A stretch of 22,071 nucleotides of DNA from Bacteroidales bacterium UBA1181 (GTDB lineage Bacteria; Bacteroidota; Bacteroidia; Bacteroidales; Paludibacteraceae). This document shows positions 7,331 through 15,436 of this stretch, piece by piece. The notes under the pieces are model-generated. The model saw nothing but the letters and a program-made list of their open reading frames with translations, had not been told where the DNA came from and did not search any database. Location: positions 89,608 to 111,678 of the forward strand of contig DBYR01000013.1 in NCBI GenBank assembly GCA_002310215.1. The letters run 5' to 3'. The stretch's first letter is position 1; each line of letters begins with the position of its first letter. The translations under genes were made by a program, and so were the position numbers.

Positions 7331-7987
7331 ATGGCAAATTCAATCGATTTAGCAAAATTCGGCGCCAACGACATCATCGCATGCAACAATGCGAACTATG
7401 CAGGAGCAATCAAGATCGTAGCGGGCAAAATCGCTGCTGGTAACGTTACCTTCATCATCGACGGAAAGACGATCAACTTGTCCGACGCCGGATGCTCTTA
7501 CTTGAGCACCTCATTGGAGGCTATCAACAAGGCTAAGGCAGAGGCTAACCCTGCTGGCGTATTGTTGGCTTTGGGTGCAAAGTCTACGACACTCATCTCT
7601 CCGACAGAGAGCTCAAACTCCGCTATCAGCGGTCCTGCTAACGAGACTACTTTCGCTCAAGGCAGCAAGGAATTGGAATTATCAGGTCTGAAGGATTCTA
7701 CCATGGTTCGCTTCAACCACCTCGGAAAGACTGGCGAAGTCAATGTGTTGGACGCAAAGGCTGGCGCTGTGACGATCCAAGTGGACGGCGACGTCATCGA
7801 GTTGGCTGACCAAGCCGCTTCTTACATCAGCAACGACTACAAGGAGATCAAGATGGCTGACGCTGAGGCTGACCCTACAAAGGTTTTGTTCGCCTTGAAG
7901 GGTGGAACAACAAAGTTGGTTTCCGCTTCTTTGGTTTCTAACCAAAAGATCGCTAAGGGTGCCATCGATACGGTGTTCGTTAAATAA
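7331..7987 (+). CDS. Internally duplicated protein of unknown function
   Basis: I do not recognise this 218-residue protein. It has no signal peptide or membrane segment and consists of two related halves of about 100 residues. Half one contains AAGNVTFIIDGKTINLSDAG, then SYLSTS, AKAEANPAGVLLALGAKSTTLIS and ETTF. Half two contains KAGAVTIQVDGDVIELADQ, then SYISND, ADAEADPTKVLFALKGGTTKLVS and DTVF. The alternating hydrophobic strands suggest two beta-rich domains with one helix each. Codon choice is strongly restricted compared with most neighbours, which suggests high expression. No Shine-Dalgarno site is present, only an A-rich stretch before the ATG. The lipoprotein gene follows after 44 bases and shares the terminator at 8503-8532, so the two are probably co-transcribed. 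Confidence 0.75.
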   Translation: MANSIDLAKFGANDIIACNNANYAGAIKIVAGKIAAGNVTFIIDGKTINLSDAGCSYLSTSLEAINKAKAEANPAGVLLALGAKSTTLISPTESSNSAISGPANETTFAQGSKELELSGLKDSTMVRFNHLGKTGEVNVLDAKAGAVTIQVDGDVIELADQAASYISNDYKEIKMADAEADPTKVLFALKGGTTKLVSASLVSNQKIAKGAIDTVFVK

Positions 7988-8031
7988 TCAGAAACAATAA
8001 TCAATTTTATAAATCATTAAATTTTAGTACA

Positions 8032-8478
8032 ATGAAAAAGATTTTTCTTTTGATGGGTTGCTTGGCTCTCATCATGGCAGGTTGTAAAAAGGAACAAAAG
8101 AAGGTAGAGAACGAAGCTCAAGAGACTGTCGAGGCTGCTGCTGACGCTGCAGAAAGCGCAGCTACCGCCGCAGTTGAGGCTGTAAACAACTTCTTGCAGG
8201 AGAACAGTATCGCAGCTAAGTCTTTCGGTTTGCACGAAGAGGCTGACGGTGGTTGGACCCTCAACTTGAAGGACACTGACGCTAATGGCGAAACTACTGG
8301 CGACCTCAAGAAGATCTTCTTGACCAACGACGCTCAAGTAATCCTTATCAAGGACGGCGCATTCGACACGATTCCTTTCGCTAACATCGAGAAATCAATC
8401 TTGAACAACAAGAAGGTTAGCTACTGGTTGGACGATGCTAAGGAGAAAATCACTCACATCGTTGAAATCGCTGAATAA
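8032..8478 (+). CDS. Alanine-rich helical lipoprotein
   Basis: The 148-residue product begins MKKIFLLMGCLALIMAGC, a clear lipoprotein signal with lipidation expected at C18, followed by a lysine/glutamate linker (KKEQKKVENEAQ). Residues about 28-58 are an alanine-rich amphipathic helix (ETVEAAADAAESAATAAVEAV) that could form a coiled coil or lie along the membrane or peptidoglycan. The C-terminal 90 residues look like a small alpha/beta domain with a TLNLKDTDANGET turn. The residue after the cysteine is basic and no acidic surface-export motif follows directly. Function is unknown. It is downstream of the duplicated 218-aa gene and followed by a strong terminator, and both genes share a restricted codon usage. 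Confidence 0.8.
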   Translation: MKKIFLLMGCLALIMAGCKKEQKKVENEAQETVEAAADAAESAATAAVEAVNNFLQENSIAAKSFGLHEEADGGWTLNLKDTDANGETTGDLKKIFLTNDAQVILIKDGAFDTIPFANIEKSILNNKKVSYWLDDAKEKITHIVEIAE

Positions 8479-8502
8479 TCTTTCTTGATTACAGAAAACG
8501 AG

Positions 8503-8532
8503 GTGCGGGCGCTTAGGTGTCCGCACTTTTTT
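8503..8532 (+). terminator. Rho-independent terminator after the lipoprotein gene
   Basis: GTGCGG pairs with CCGCAC and is extended inward by GCGC against GTGT (two G-U pairs), giving a ten-pair stem with a TTAG loop, immediately followed by six Ts (8527-8532). It lies 25 bases after the stop codon of the lipoprotein gene and ends the two-gene unit. Confidence 0.9.
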
Positions 8533-8942
8533 ATCCCTATACGTGCTCCACGAAAAAAATGGCGGCCCGACAGATACAGTTTTTTCCCCCCCCCATAAAC
8601 TTTTTGGAGGAGTCCCGATGCCATCGAAACTCCTCCCTACAAATTAAACCTCATAACTAAAAAATTAAAAATACATACCCTTTATTCGTAAACTTCACTT
8701 TCCATTTATTGTCGTTTTCATGTCACATATATCACATCTATATTTTCTTGTCTCATTTCGTATATAACGAAGATAACTTAAAATTTTTTAAAATGCAAAT
8801 TTATACGTGCGAAAAATAGCACATCGTATAGATTTCGTAATGTATTTATGTTTGTTTGATATTGATATGTCTAATTTATGATAAAAATGTATAGAGTGCT
8901 TATACGTATATTTTTGGTCAATATTTATAAATGATACAACTA
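8533..8942. other. AT-rich intergenic stretch with C9 run and hairpin
   Basis: No gene is supported here. A T5 run directly followed by nine Cs sits at 8581-8594. A hairpin occupies 8606-8636: GGAGGAGT pairs perfectly with ACTCCTCC, and an inner CGAT pairs with ATCG around a GCC loop. The stem is not followed by a T-run in the plus direction. On the minus strand it is followed by five As read as T-rich complement only weakly, so it is not a clear terminator. TATTTTTG at 8909-8916 matches the -7 promoter consensus for a transcript starting near 8923, without a clear -33 partner. Confidence 0.45.
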
Positions 8943-8959
8943 TTTGAATGTTAGCAAAA

Positions 8960-9170
8960 TAGGATTGGACAGGGCGTTCCTGCGGAGGAGTATATATTGG
9001 GGAGACACCGCTGTAGATCCGAATATGACGACGGGTGGATGGAAAGCCGTTGGAGAATGCTCTTGTGCCACCACCTATATGGTTCTTCCCATCAATACGC
9101 TATGTTTTCCCGCTAAAATAGTGTGGAAAATAATAAATTTTATTCCGCAAAGAGTTGTGAGCGGAGCATT
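8960..9170 (+). ncRNA. Candidate structured non-coding RNA upstream of tRNA-Arg
   Basis: Three nested complementary segments suggest a long interrupted rod: TGCGGA (8981-8986) with TCCGCA (9144-9149); ATTG plus GGGAGA (8996-9005) with TCTTCCC and CAAT (9084-9096); GGTGG (9034-9038) with CCACC (9068-9072), capped by GAG-AATG-CTC (9053-9062). A -7-like element lies upstream at 8909-8916, and a weak hairpin (9143-9166) followed by a T-rich end closes it. The layout is reminiscent of 6S-like or the Bacteroidales-1 RNA, but no family signature is certain. The overlapping 78-codon reading frame has no ribosome site or recognisable protein and is probably spurious. Confidence 0.35.
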
Positions 9171-9218
9171 TTTCTCTTAAATTCGCGCAATGATTCCAGA
9201 AAAGGATATCATGGGTTT

Positions 9219-9293
9219 GGTTGAGTAGTTCAATGGATAGAATACGGGTTTCCTAAACCTTAGATCCGGGTTCGATTCCCGGCTCGACTACCA
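9219..9293 (+). tRNA. tRNA-Arg (anticodon CCU)
   Basis: Acceptor stem GGTTGAG pairs with CTCGACT, the D arm is GTTC/GAAT, the T arm is CCGGG-TTCGATT-CCCGG, and the terminal CCA is encoded. The anticodon loop TTCCTAA gives CCT, reading AGG. The outermost anticodon-stem pair (C27 with T43) appears mismatched if the variable loop has four bases. A bidirectional terminator follows within five bases. Confidence 0.93.
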
Positions 9294-9297
9294 AAAG

Positions 9298-9332
9298 AAA
9301 AAGCTCAGTGTGCGTCCCACATTGAGCTTTTT
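9298..9332. terminator. Bidirectional terminator between tRNA-Arg and the minus-strand operon
   Basis: AGCTCAGTGTG (9302-9312) pairs with CACATTGAGCT (9318-9328) around a five-base loop, with one G-T wobble. The stem is flanked by five As on the left and five Ts on the right, so it works as a terminator for tRNA-Arg on the plus strand and for the envelope operon ending at 9381 on the minus strand. Confidence 0.88.
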
Positions 9333-9380
9333 GTTTCCTTCAATTCAAGGATGTCTCGAAACGGATTGGCGTCCCGAAAT

Positions 9381-9854
9381 CTACTCCGTGAATTTCTCCA
9401 GGTCTGAGATGAACTTCCTGAGGTTGGCTTTGCTGAGGTGGCCATCCCCCACGAATCCTTTCGTCGAGAAGCGCAGGTTTCGGCCATCCTCCTGCTGATA
9501 GGAGATGGAATAGACGCTCTTGACGTCATCCCTCACAGTGACCTGTACCTTCTCTTCCAAAATCTTTTGGAAATACTCCAGACACTCCCTGACTTGCTCT
9601 TTCGATTTGCCGAGGTAGAACAACATGAGGTTGTCCAACTTATACGTTGTGATCATCTCGAGGAAATAGCGGGTGGTGCTTCCCTCCCGCATGAAGATGA
9701 TCGAGGGAGAGTCTTCCTTCGCCCGTAGCAATCCGCCGCGGCTCACCTCCCTAATGTTGATATTCTCCGCCGGAGTGGCTGGTCCTTCCGCATAGACGCC
9801 CATGAAGAGACAACACAACAGGATGGAGAGTAAGATGTGTTTCATCGTCGACAT
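9381..9854 (-). CDS. Small secreted protein of unknown function
   Basis: The 157-residue product has a signal peptide ending VYA (about residue 22) and a mature domain of about 135 residues with the central segment RYFLEMITTYKLDNLMLFY, a helix rich in E/K/Q (SKEQVRECLEYFQKILEE) and a C-terminal LRKFISDLEKFTE. The shape suggests a small alpha/beta periplasmic domain; I do not recognise the family. A second ATG three codons in (MKHILL) is an equally good start. The gene begins five bases after the DUF4922 gene, ends near the terminator at 9298-9332, and is thus the last gene of the four-gene envelope unit. Confidence 0.75.
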   Translation of the reverse strand: MSTMKHILLSILLCCLFMGVYAEGPATPAENINIREVSRGGLLRAKEDSPSIIFMREGSTTRYFLEMITTYKLDNLMLFYLGKSKEQVRECLEYFQKILEEKVQVTVRDDVKSVYSISYQQEDGRNLRFSTKGFVGDGHLSKANLRKFISDLEKFTE

Positions 9855-9859
9855 GGGGG

Positions 9860-10744
9860 TTAGAGGGATACTTGGCTGAAGACGTCTGTTAATTCGCTGA
9901 TGCTCAACGCATCGAAATCCTCCTTGCGTGGCAGGACAAGGACACCGGCCATGTCGATCGCCCCCGGACTGATCATCCGGTACGCCTCGCCTTCCGCGTA
10001 ATACTGTGTGGGGCGATGTGTCTTGCGCGGAAAGATGAAGAGATGCCAGCGTCCCTCTTCGTACATGGCGAATAGGTTCAGGCGGGGCTCCTCATTGCCT
10101 CCCTCCATCATCATGTATTGCGTGTAGGTCTGGTTGAAGAGCGATGCCAACGCATCTTTCCGTTCCGATTCCGCATGGAGGCACCGCCGGCCGTAGTCCA
10201 CCAACTGTTCCAACCGATGTCCGTTCCATTCGGACAGCACCCGCTTCTCCGCCTTTCGCCACTCCTTCTCCAAAGGCAACTGACCTTTCGCAACCGCTTG
10301 GAAATGCAGGTGGTCGGGTGCGGAGGCACCGCAACGTGGCCCGTTGTAGAAGAGGATGTGGTCGGGCATCTGTTGGGCGAAATCCAGCATGTCGGACAGG
10401 CTATTCTTTATCTCCTGCGGGCGATGCTCGTCGCAAGCGATCGTGAAGTGCTCCCGAAGGATGGGAAAAGGGTTCACGAGCAGGGTGAAACGCTCGTTCA
10501 TCTTGAGCCCCCGTTGTACCGTCGGGCGGTTCTCCCCGCACAGGAAGCATTTCCGGCTTGCGATAGAGGCTTTGTCTAACTTAGCGCCTGATGATACGGC
10601 GCGGGCTGGGTTGAATTGGGCTTGTATGGTGAATCCGTTTATCTTGAACTCACGCAACGTCACCTCCTTTAGTTGTTCTACTCTTTGCCTAAATTCCGGC
10701 CACTCGGCCAATTGTTCCTCATAAAATTTCCTGACATCCATCAT
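9860..10744 (-). CDS. DUF4922 protein, HIT/GalT-like nucleotidyltransferase fold
   Basis: This 294-residue cytosolic protein has the DUF4922 layout: a CFLC pair (C66, C69), the segment NPFPILREHFTIA, and a histidine-triad-like active site DHLHFQA with H145, H147 and Q149. It closes with RPTQYYAEGEAYRMISPGA. The HxHxQ pattern is shared with Ap4A phosphorylases and GDP-galactose phosphorylases, so a nucleotide-sugar phosphorylase or transferase activity is likely, with unknown substrate. In Bacteroidales this domain is often found in, or beside, SpoIID-like envelope proteins; no SpoIID part is present here. Its start overlaps the GT2 gene stop by four bases. Confidence 0.8.
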   Translation of the reverse strand: MMDVRKFYEEQLAEWPEFRQRVEQLKEVTLREFKINGFTIQAQFNPARAVSSGAKLDKASIASRKCFLCGENRPTVQRGLKMNERFTLLVNPFPILREHFTIACDEHRPQEIKNSLSDMLDFAQQMPDHILFYNGPRCGASAPDHLHFQAVAKGQLPLEKEWRKAEKRVLSEWNGHRLEQLVDYGRRCLHAESERKDALASLFNQTYTQYMMMEGGNEEPRLNLFAMYEEGRWHLFIFPRKTHRPTQYYAEGEAYRMISPGAIDMAGVLVLPRKEDFDALSISELTDVFSQVSL

Positions 10745-12183
10745 CGTGACTCTCTTATCCTGCGCATCATTTCAATTGTCCGCAGTTTATCTTTGTATAA
10801 ATTGTTCTTATTCAGTTTAATGATATCCAGATTGGCATCTGAATTGCCCTCCCAACGGCGACAGAGGTATAGCACGTCGTATATCCTGCCGATAGGGTAG
10901 TTGTGTGATATGGTCAACCCCATCGCATAGTCCTCTCCATAGCTGGTGTTGGGCAGTTGGAGTTTCCTGAGCAGGGGGGTATAGAAGGCGCGCGGGGCAC
11001 CTAATCCATTTATTCTTAACGCGTTGTTCCTTCCGTTCTCAAGGGTCCATTCCTTGTGGTCGATGATGCCTGGCGGGATGGTCTCCATCTTGAAATTGGT
11101 TATGGCATAGGTTCCCACCACCATGGCGCAGTGTTGTTCATAAAAAGCCGCCACGATCTTGCGGATGGTATCCTCTCCGCTATAGACATCGTCGCTGTCC
11201 AGCTGGATGGCGAATTTGCCGCACTGCGGATGGTTCACCCCTTCGTTCCAGCACCCTCCGATGCCAAGGTCGTCACGGGAAGGGATGACATGTATGATGC
11301 GGGCGTCCTGTTTCGCGAGGGCATCTATCGCCTCCGTCGTCCCATCCGTGGAATGGTTGTCCACCACGATTAGGTTGAAGGCGAAATCGGCCTTTTGGGA
11401 GAGCACGGAGCGCATAGCGTCCGAAATGGTTTTCACGCGGTTGCGTACGGGTATGATGACCGAAGCCTCCACCTTGAATGAGTTGTCGTCGAAGGAGACG
11501 GGCGTGAATCCAGGCTTCAGATAGGCTCCCACACGCTTCAGGTAGGCGGTGAAGACCTTCTCCCGCTCGATCTGCACCGCTCGGTTGCGGGCATCCACGT
11601 AGGCGAACTGCTTCTCCTCGGAAGTGGCCTTCTCGGCGGAAAGCACGGTGTACATTGTTTCGTTCAGATGGAAGGGAAGGGATTGCTCCGAAAGACGCAA
11701 CCGTAAATCATAAAGCGCTGAATATGAAATGGATTCATCCATCTCCGACACGCAACGCTTAAAGCTGGCGGATTCGAAGAAGAGCAGCGGACCGAAGTCG
11801 AAATCATCCCGCACACTACCCAATTGGTAGTCGATCAGAGGATGTGCGACGGTGCTCTCTCCCACCCGTTCGTTAAAATCAGCATAGAGCATGGAAGCAC
11901 CCGTTGAGTCCATCACCTGTGCGACCCTATGCAAGGCATTCTGTCCCAAGCGGAACGGGCGGACATCGCAGGACAAGGCAAGGTATGGGGCGGTGACATG
12001 CTCCGCCATCATGCGCAAAGTATCCAACGAATCCAGACGGTCGATATGCGACGAACGCATCCCCTCCACCGAAGGCATCCCCTCCGAATAGAGCAACGTG
12101 ACATTGCCAATCCCCTTGGCGGCGGCAAGTATGGACAAGGATGACTCATCCCCATGCACGTAGGGCAAGAAAAAATCCACCAT
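10741..12183 (-). CDS. Two-domain family 2 glycosyltransferase
   Basis: The 480-residue protein contains two GT-A-like modules. The C-terminal one (about 238-480) is a complete GT2 domain: ASVIIPVRNRVKTI, VVDNHSTDGT, the metal-binding LDSDD at 328-332, and SYGEDYAMGL as the late catalytic ED motif. The N-terminal one (about 1-230) keeps the later half of a GT2 fold with LYADFNERV and HPLIDYQLGSVRDDFDFG but lacks the classical N-terminal signature, so it may be degenerate or use another donor. No membrane segments are visible. The gene lies three bases after the amidase gene and overlaps the DUF4922 gene, suggesting one operon acting on a cell-envelope polysaccharide or glycoconjugate. Confidence 0.85.
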   Translation of the reverse strand: MVDFFLPYVHGDESSLSILAAAKGIGNVTLLYSEGMPSVEGMRSSHIDRLDSLDTLRMMAEHVTAPYLALSCDVRPFRLGQNALHRVAQVMDSTGASMLYADFNERVGESTVAHPLIDYQLGSVRDDFDFGPLLFFESASFKRCVSEMDESISYSALYDLRLRLSEQSLPFHLNETMYTVLSAEKATSEEKQFAYVDARNRAVQIEREKVFTAYLKRVGAYLKPGFTPVSFDDNSFKVEASVIIPVRNRVKTISDAMRSVLSQKADFAFNLIVVDNHSTDGTTEAIDALAKQDARIIHVIPSRDDLGIGGCWNEGVNHPQCGKFAIQLDSDDVYSGEDTIRKIVAAFYEQHCAMVVGTYAITNFKMETIPPGIIDHKEWTLENGRNNALRINGLGAPRAFYTPLLRKLQLPNTSYGEDYAMGLTISHNYPIGRIYDVLYLCRRWEGNSDANLDIIKLNKNNLYKDKLRTIEMMRRIRESR

Positions 12184-12186
12184 AAG

Positions 12187-15171
12187 CTACTTACGTTTTT
12201 TTAGTAAGAAATCCACAATCTCCTTCATCAAGGCGTCGCGGGCGGATTGTGTGACAATCGACTCAAATGGGACAGAGGAGATGTATGTTCTATATCTGCC
12301 TTTGTAGGCTACGGCGCAAGGCAGGTTGCTCCCCTCGAAAGAGTGGACCACCGTGGAACCGTTCACGCAATCGATCGCATCCGGTGATTCTACGGCATAT
12401 TGGAACTTGCCTAACGACTTGTTGTAATTGTAATATTTCTTGGAGAATTCTTTGTTGACGGAGAAGTAGTTGGAGATCCTGCCTTCCGTCTCGGCATTGC
12501 TTTGCTTCAAGGTGTATTTCAGCACTTTCTCCGCGAAGTAGATGTCGTCCTCGACGCAAATGGAGTCCCGCTCCATCAGGTCGGACGCGATGTAGGCGCC
12601 GCTCGCATAGAGCCTTCCTCCGTGGTAAAGGTAGTTGCGCAACTCCTCCTGTAGTTTTTCGGGGAATGTCTTGTAACGCATCTCCATGCCCACTGGGGTT
12701 TCCTTCTCCTCTCCTAATATCAGGTCCACGAAGGCGAATCGTCTGATGTTGTAGTTACCCTCCGTGACGGCCGTCTTGGAACAGGAGACGAACGAATAGC
12801 CCGCCTTTTTTATCGACTTACCGTGCAACAAAGGGAAATCGAACGTGTTTCCTGCGATGACCACTCCTTCGTAATCGACCTTGCAGGCTCCGTGCCCAGG
12901 TTCCGCATTGCTGCGGAATTTCTGTCGTTTGCGGAATCCATATTGTTCGCCGACGTAGCTCAGGTCATAGTGGTCTGGCACGCCTTGGTCATACTTATCC
13001 AAGAAGCCGGAGTAGTCGCCCGTGTCAAAGTAGTCAGGTGCGGAGACACGGTCGAATCCGTTGATGATCAGCGCTGTTTGGGACGATTTGCCTTTGCAGA
13101 CGGAAAGCACCTCCGAAGGGAAACTCTCCCCACCATCATTCAGGGCGGTCACCTTGAAGTTATAGATGACGCCGGAGTCTATCGGCATCACACAATGCGG
13201 CGCATCCACCAATGTTCCATTGTCCCAACCGCCATCATTCCGTGATGTGTAAACCACATACTTGGAGGGAGTGGCTGTCGTCTCAAGGCTATCCTCCTGT
13301 GGCTCCCAACTTAGGAACACGCTTGTTTTCTTCTTGTCGTAGAATTCAGTGCTGAAGTTCGTCACAGGCAAGGGCTGCACCACATAGTCTGTTTTATACT
13401 GATAGGCGATGAACTTCAGAAGAGACTTGTAGATGGAACGGCTGACGAAAAAGCGGAAGTTAGGGTCCAATCCATACTTCATGTCCGTGTAGTTCTGATG
13501 GGAGAGCAGTTCCAACAGCATGGTCGGCACCTCTGGCACGCGGGCCTCGTAGTAGGAAGCGTCCGTCATCTTACGGCGCGTCCAGTTGGGACGGTAGACG
13601 CGTCGTATGTCCTCGACTACCTGCGTCTGCATCATGTCCGTCAAGTCGCGTCCCGAAAGCCTGCTCTGCCCATTCCAGTAGGCGCGGTTTCCGTTGCTTT
13701 CCGACATGTATATCGCAAGCGTTCCGTAGATCGAGTCACGCAAGAGTTGTCCCGCATCCGTATGGAGGCCAAATGCCACGTCGATAGGAATCCGTTTGCC
13801 GGGATGATCCTTCGCCCTGGGCGATCCCCCGATTAGGTTGTTCACCCACTCGCCACGGCACATGTAGTCGTCCTTGTAATCATTCAAGGCATCGTTCCGT
13901 GAGAAGATGGAGTCCGGGTATCCAGCCCACTGCAACCAATAACGTGCGCCCTCCAGAAAACGAAGCCTATCACTGACTTGCACCACCGTGTCGCCCTCCG
14001 CGGTGACCACCGGTCGACCGATATTACCCATACCGCCACCGAACTTCACCGCATCAGCGGTGACCACCTTGCCACTCTTGGATTGGTTCGTCAAGACCAC
14101 CATACCCGTTGAAGGGTGGAGCCCCTCCTTGAAACGGAACGTGCCCAAGTAGATCCATGTGCCACCACCCATGCGTTGGTTGACGATGAACTCCGTGGAT
14201 CCGCCCGCATGGTTCACTTTGTAGTGCGCCTCCGCTGTGCTCTCAGGCAGAGATTGGTAGGAGACGTAGACCGCATAGTCGCCATCCTCAGGGATCTCCG
14301 GGATCCAATGCGCCTCCGCGCTCTTCTCCTTCGCTGTCTTCACTTGGCGGCAAGTACCCATGCTGAAGGGATGGTCACCCTCCACGTACATTTTCTTTTT
14401 GTTGGCGAAACCGGCGGAGTCGCAGCCCATCCAGATGCAGTCCTTGCCGTTCAGCTCCTCGTAGAGATAGTCTCCGTTCGTGTCATTGTCGACGATCACC
14501 TCGTTGAACTGCGTGTCCCGTTCCCTTGGCAACAGCACGGTCGCACCGGCATTCTCCAGCATAGGAGCAATATAAGGCAAGACATAGCTTAACGTATACG
14601 TATCCTCCACCACCTGGAAGATGCAAGGCCGCTGCCACTGCCACTGGCTCCCTTTGGTGTTCGACTCGAAGTACCAACCATGGCTCGGCCACATGGCGAT
14701 GTGACGGTTGCTCAAGCCCTTCGTCACTTCGTAGGGTTTGCTCATATTGCGCACCAGTTGATGGCCCTTGAAATACTCCTTCTCGAAACGGTTCTTGTCC
14801 AGTTTCATCTCCGAACGGGTCCAATTAGGCACCAAATCGTGTAATTCGTAACGATTGATGTAGAGGGTGAGATCGTAGTTTTTGTACGCCCTTGGCAGAT
14901 TGGCGGAGACGGAATCATAGATGCGGTCCACAAGGTCCTCCCGCAATGCGATGCCCTCCAAAGGCTTGGCCAAGTAGATGTCAATTCGTTTTTTATTTAC
15001 ATCAAGAAGTGAACTATCGTTGCTTAACTTGTTGTGCTTCAATACAGAAAACTCTTTCTGCAAGAAAGCGTAAACTGGAGCGATAGCATTGTCCAAATCC
15101 GAGTTTTGTGCAAAAACATCAAAAGAAATGGTAAGGAAGACTATGATGGAAAGAATATGCGTTTTCACCAC
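12187..15171 (-). CDS. Exported amidase-like protein with golvesin-like and Fn3 domains ('xanthan lyase' family)
   Basis: The 994-residue protein starts with a signal peptide (about 1-21, DVFA). An N-acetylmuramoyl-L-alanine amidase (amidase_3-like) domain is split: WPSHGW (H164) resembles the first zinc histidine, VVEDTYTLSYVLP (E189) the glutamate, and after an insertion GLHTDAG (H470) the second histidine and EVPTMLLELLSHQN (E554) the catalytic glutamate. The insertion (about 285-380, HWIPEIPEDGDYAVYVSY to VTADAVKFGGG) is a golvesin-like beta domain. An Fn3 domain follows (about 601-690) and then a domain of about 300 residues that I cannot assign. Homologues are often annotated as xanthan lyase, but the sequence points to peptidoglycan amidase chemistry. 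No ATG start is available: GTG at 15171 or the next GTG is used, 15 bases after tRNA-Leu. Confidence 0.8.
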   Translation of the reverse strand: MVKTHILSIIVFLTISFDVFAQNSDLDNAIAPVYAFLQKEFSVLKHNKLSNDSSLLDVNKKRIDIYLAKPLEGIALREDLVDRIYDSVSANLPRAYKNYDLTLYINRYELHDLVPNWTRSEMKLDKNRFEKEYFKGHQLVRNMSKPYEVTKGLSNRHIAMWPSHGWYFESNTKGSQWQWQRPCIFQVVEDTYTLSYVLPYIAPMLENAGATVLLPRERDTQFNEVIVDNDTNGDYLYEELNGKDCIWMGCDSAGFANKKKMYVEGDHPFSMGTCRQVKTAKEKSAEAHWIPEIPEDGDYAVYVSYQSLPESTAEAHYKVNHAGGSTEFIVNQRMGGGTWIYLGTFRFKEGLHPSTGMVVLTNQSKSGKVVTADAVKFGGGMGNIGRPVVTAEGDTVVQVSDRLRFLEGARYWLQWAGYPDSIFSRNDALNDYKDDYMCRGEWVNNLIGGSPRAKDHPGKRIPIDVAFGLHTDAGQLLRDSIYGTLAIYMSESNGNRAYWNGQSRLSGRDLTDMMQTQVVEDIRRVYRPNWTRRKMTDASYYEARVPEVPTMLLELLSHQNYTDMKYGLDPNFRFFVSRSIYKSLLKFIAYQYKTDYVVQPLPVTNFSTEFYDKKKTSVFLSWEPQEDSLETTATPSKYVVYTSRNDGGWDNGTLVDAPHCVMPIDSGVIYNFKVTALNDGGESFPSEVLSVCKGKSSQTALIINGFDRVSAPDYFDTGDYSGFLDKYDQGVPDHYDLSYVGEQYGFRKRQKFRSNAEPGHGACKVDYEGVVIAGNTFDFPLLHGKSIKKAGYSFVSCSKTAVTEGNYNIRRFAFVDLILGEEKETPVGMEMRYKTFPEKLQEELRNYLYHGGRLYASGAYIASDLMERDSICVEDDIYFAEKVLKYTLKQSNAETEGRISNYFSVNKEFSKKYYNYNKSLGKFQYAVESPDAIDCVNGSTVVHSFEGSNLPCAVAYKGRYRTYISSVPFESIVTQSARDALMKEIVDFLLKKRK

Positions 15172-15186
15172 CTCTCGATAATTTTG

Positions 15187-15269
15187 TACCCAAGATGAGA
15201 CTCGAACTCATACAGCCTTGCAGCCACTAGTCCCTGAAACTAGCGTGTCTACCATTCCACCACTTGGGC
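15187..15269 (-). tRNA. tRNA-Leu (anticodon CAG)
   Basis: Read on the minus strand, GCCCAAG pairs with CTTGGGT, the anticodon stem CTAGT/ACTAG encloses TTCAGGG with anticodon CAG, and the long variable arm (TGGCTGCAAGGCTG) is typical of tRNA-Leu. The T arm ATGAG-TTCGAGT-CTCAT is intact. CCA is not encoded (the discriminator A is followed by CAAAA), unlike tRNA-Arg in this window. Confidence 0.95.
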
Positions 15270-15306
15270 AATTGTTCCGCGAATTTAATTAATTTATCGA
15301 TTTCAC

Positions 15307-15314
15307 CAAACATA
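15307..15314 (-). promoter_or_regulatory. Probable -7 element for tRNA-Leu and envelope operon
   Basis: The complement reads TATGTTTG, a match to TAnnTTTG, about 37 bases before the 5' end of tRNA-Leu. A TTTC at 15330-15333 (complement) is a poor, too-close -33 candidate. It is the only reasonable promoter for the minus strand in this gap, and tRNA-Leu may be co-transcribed with the downstream operon because no terminator separates them. Confidence 0.4.
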
Positions 15315-15405
15315 TCGGTCTATGTTTTTGAAAGTTTTTTCGTCGTGTCATAAATGATGATTTGAGGTGATTTTTTGGTAAATAACAACATTTTCACATG
15401 ATATC

Positions 15406-15436
15406 TTTGAAAATAATGCAATCATTTGTATATTTG
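15406..15436 (+). promoter_or_regulatory. Serpin-array promoter (TTTG-N19-TATATTTG)
   Basis: TTTG at 15406-15409 and TATATTTG at 15429-15436 are separated by exactly 19 bases, a perfect match to the Bacteroidota housekeeping consensus. Transcription should start near 15442, giving a leader of about 180 bases before the first serpin gene. It is the only strong promoter I see upstream of the four serpins. Confidence 0.75.

Noticed and set aside
8944..9180. 78-codon open frame upstream of tRNA-Arg
   Set aside because: There is no ribosome site, no recognisable domain and no codon bias; the same stretch can form nested RNA stems, so it is treated as a possible RNA instead.
9219..9293. tRNA-Arg as an integration site of a mobile element
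   Set aside because: No integrase gene and no second copy of the tRNA 3' end was found in the window.
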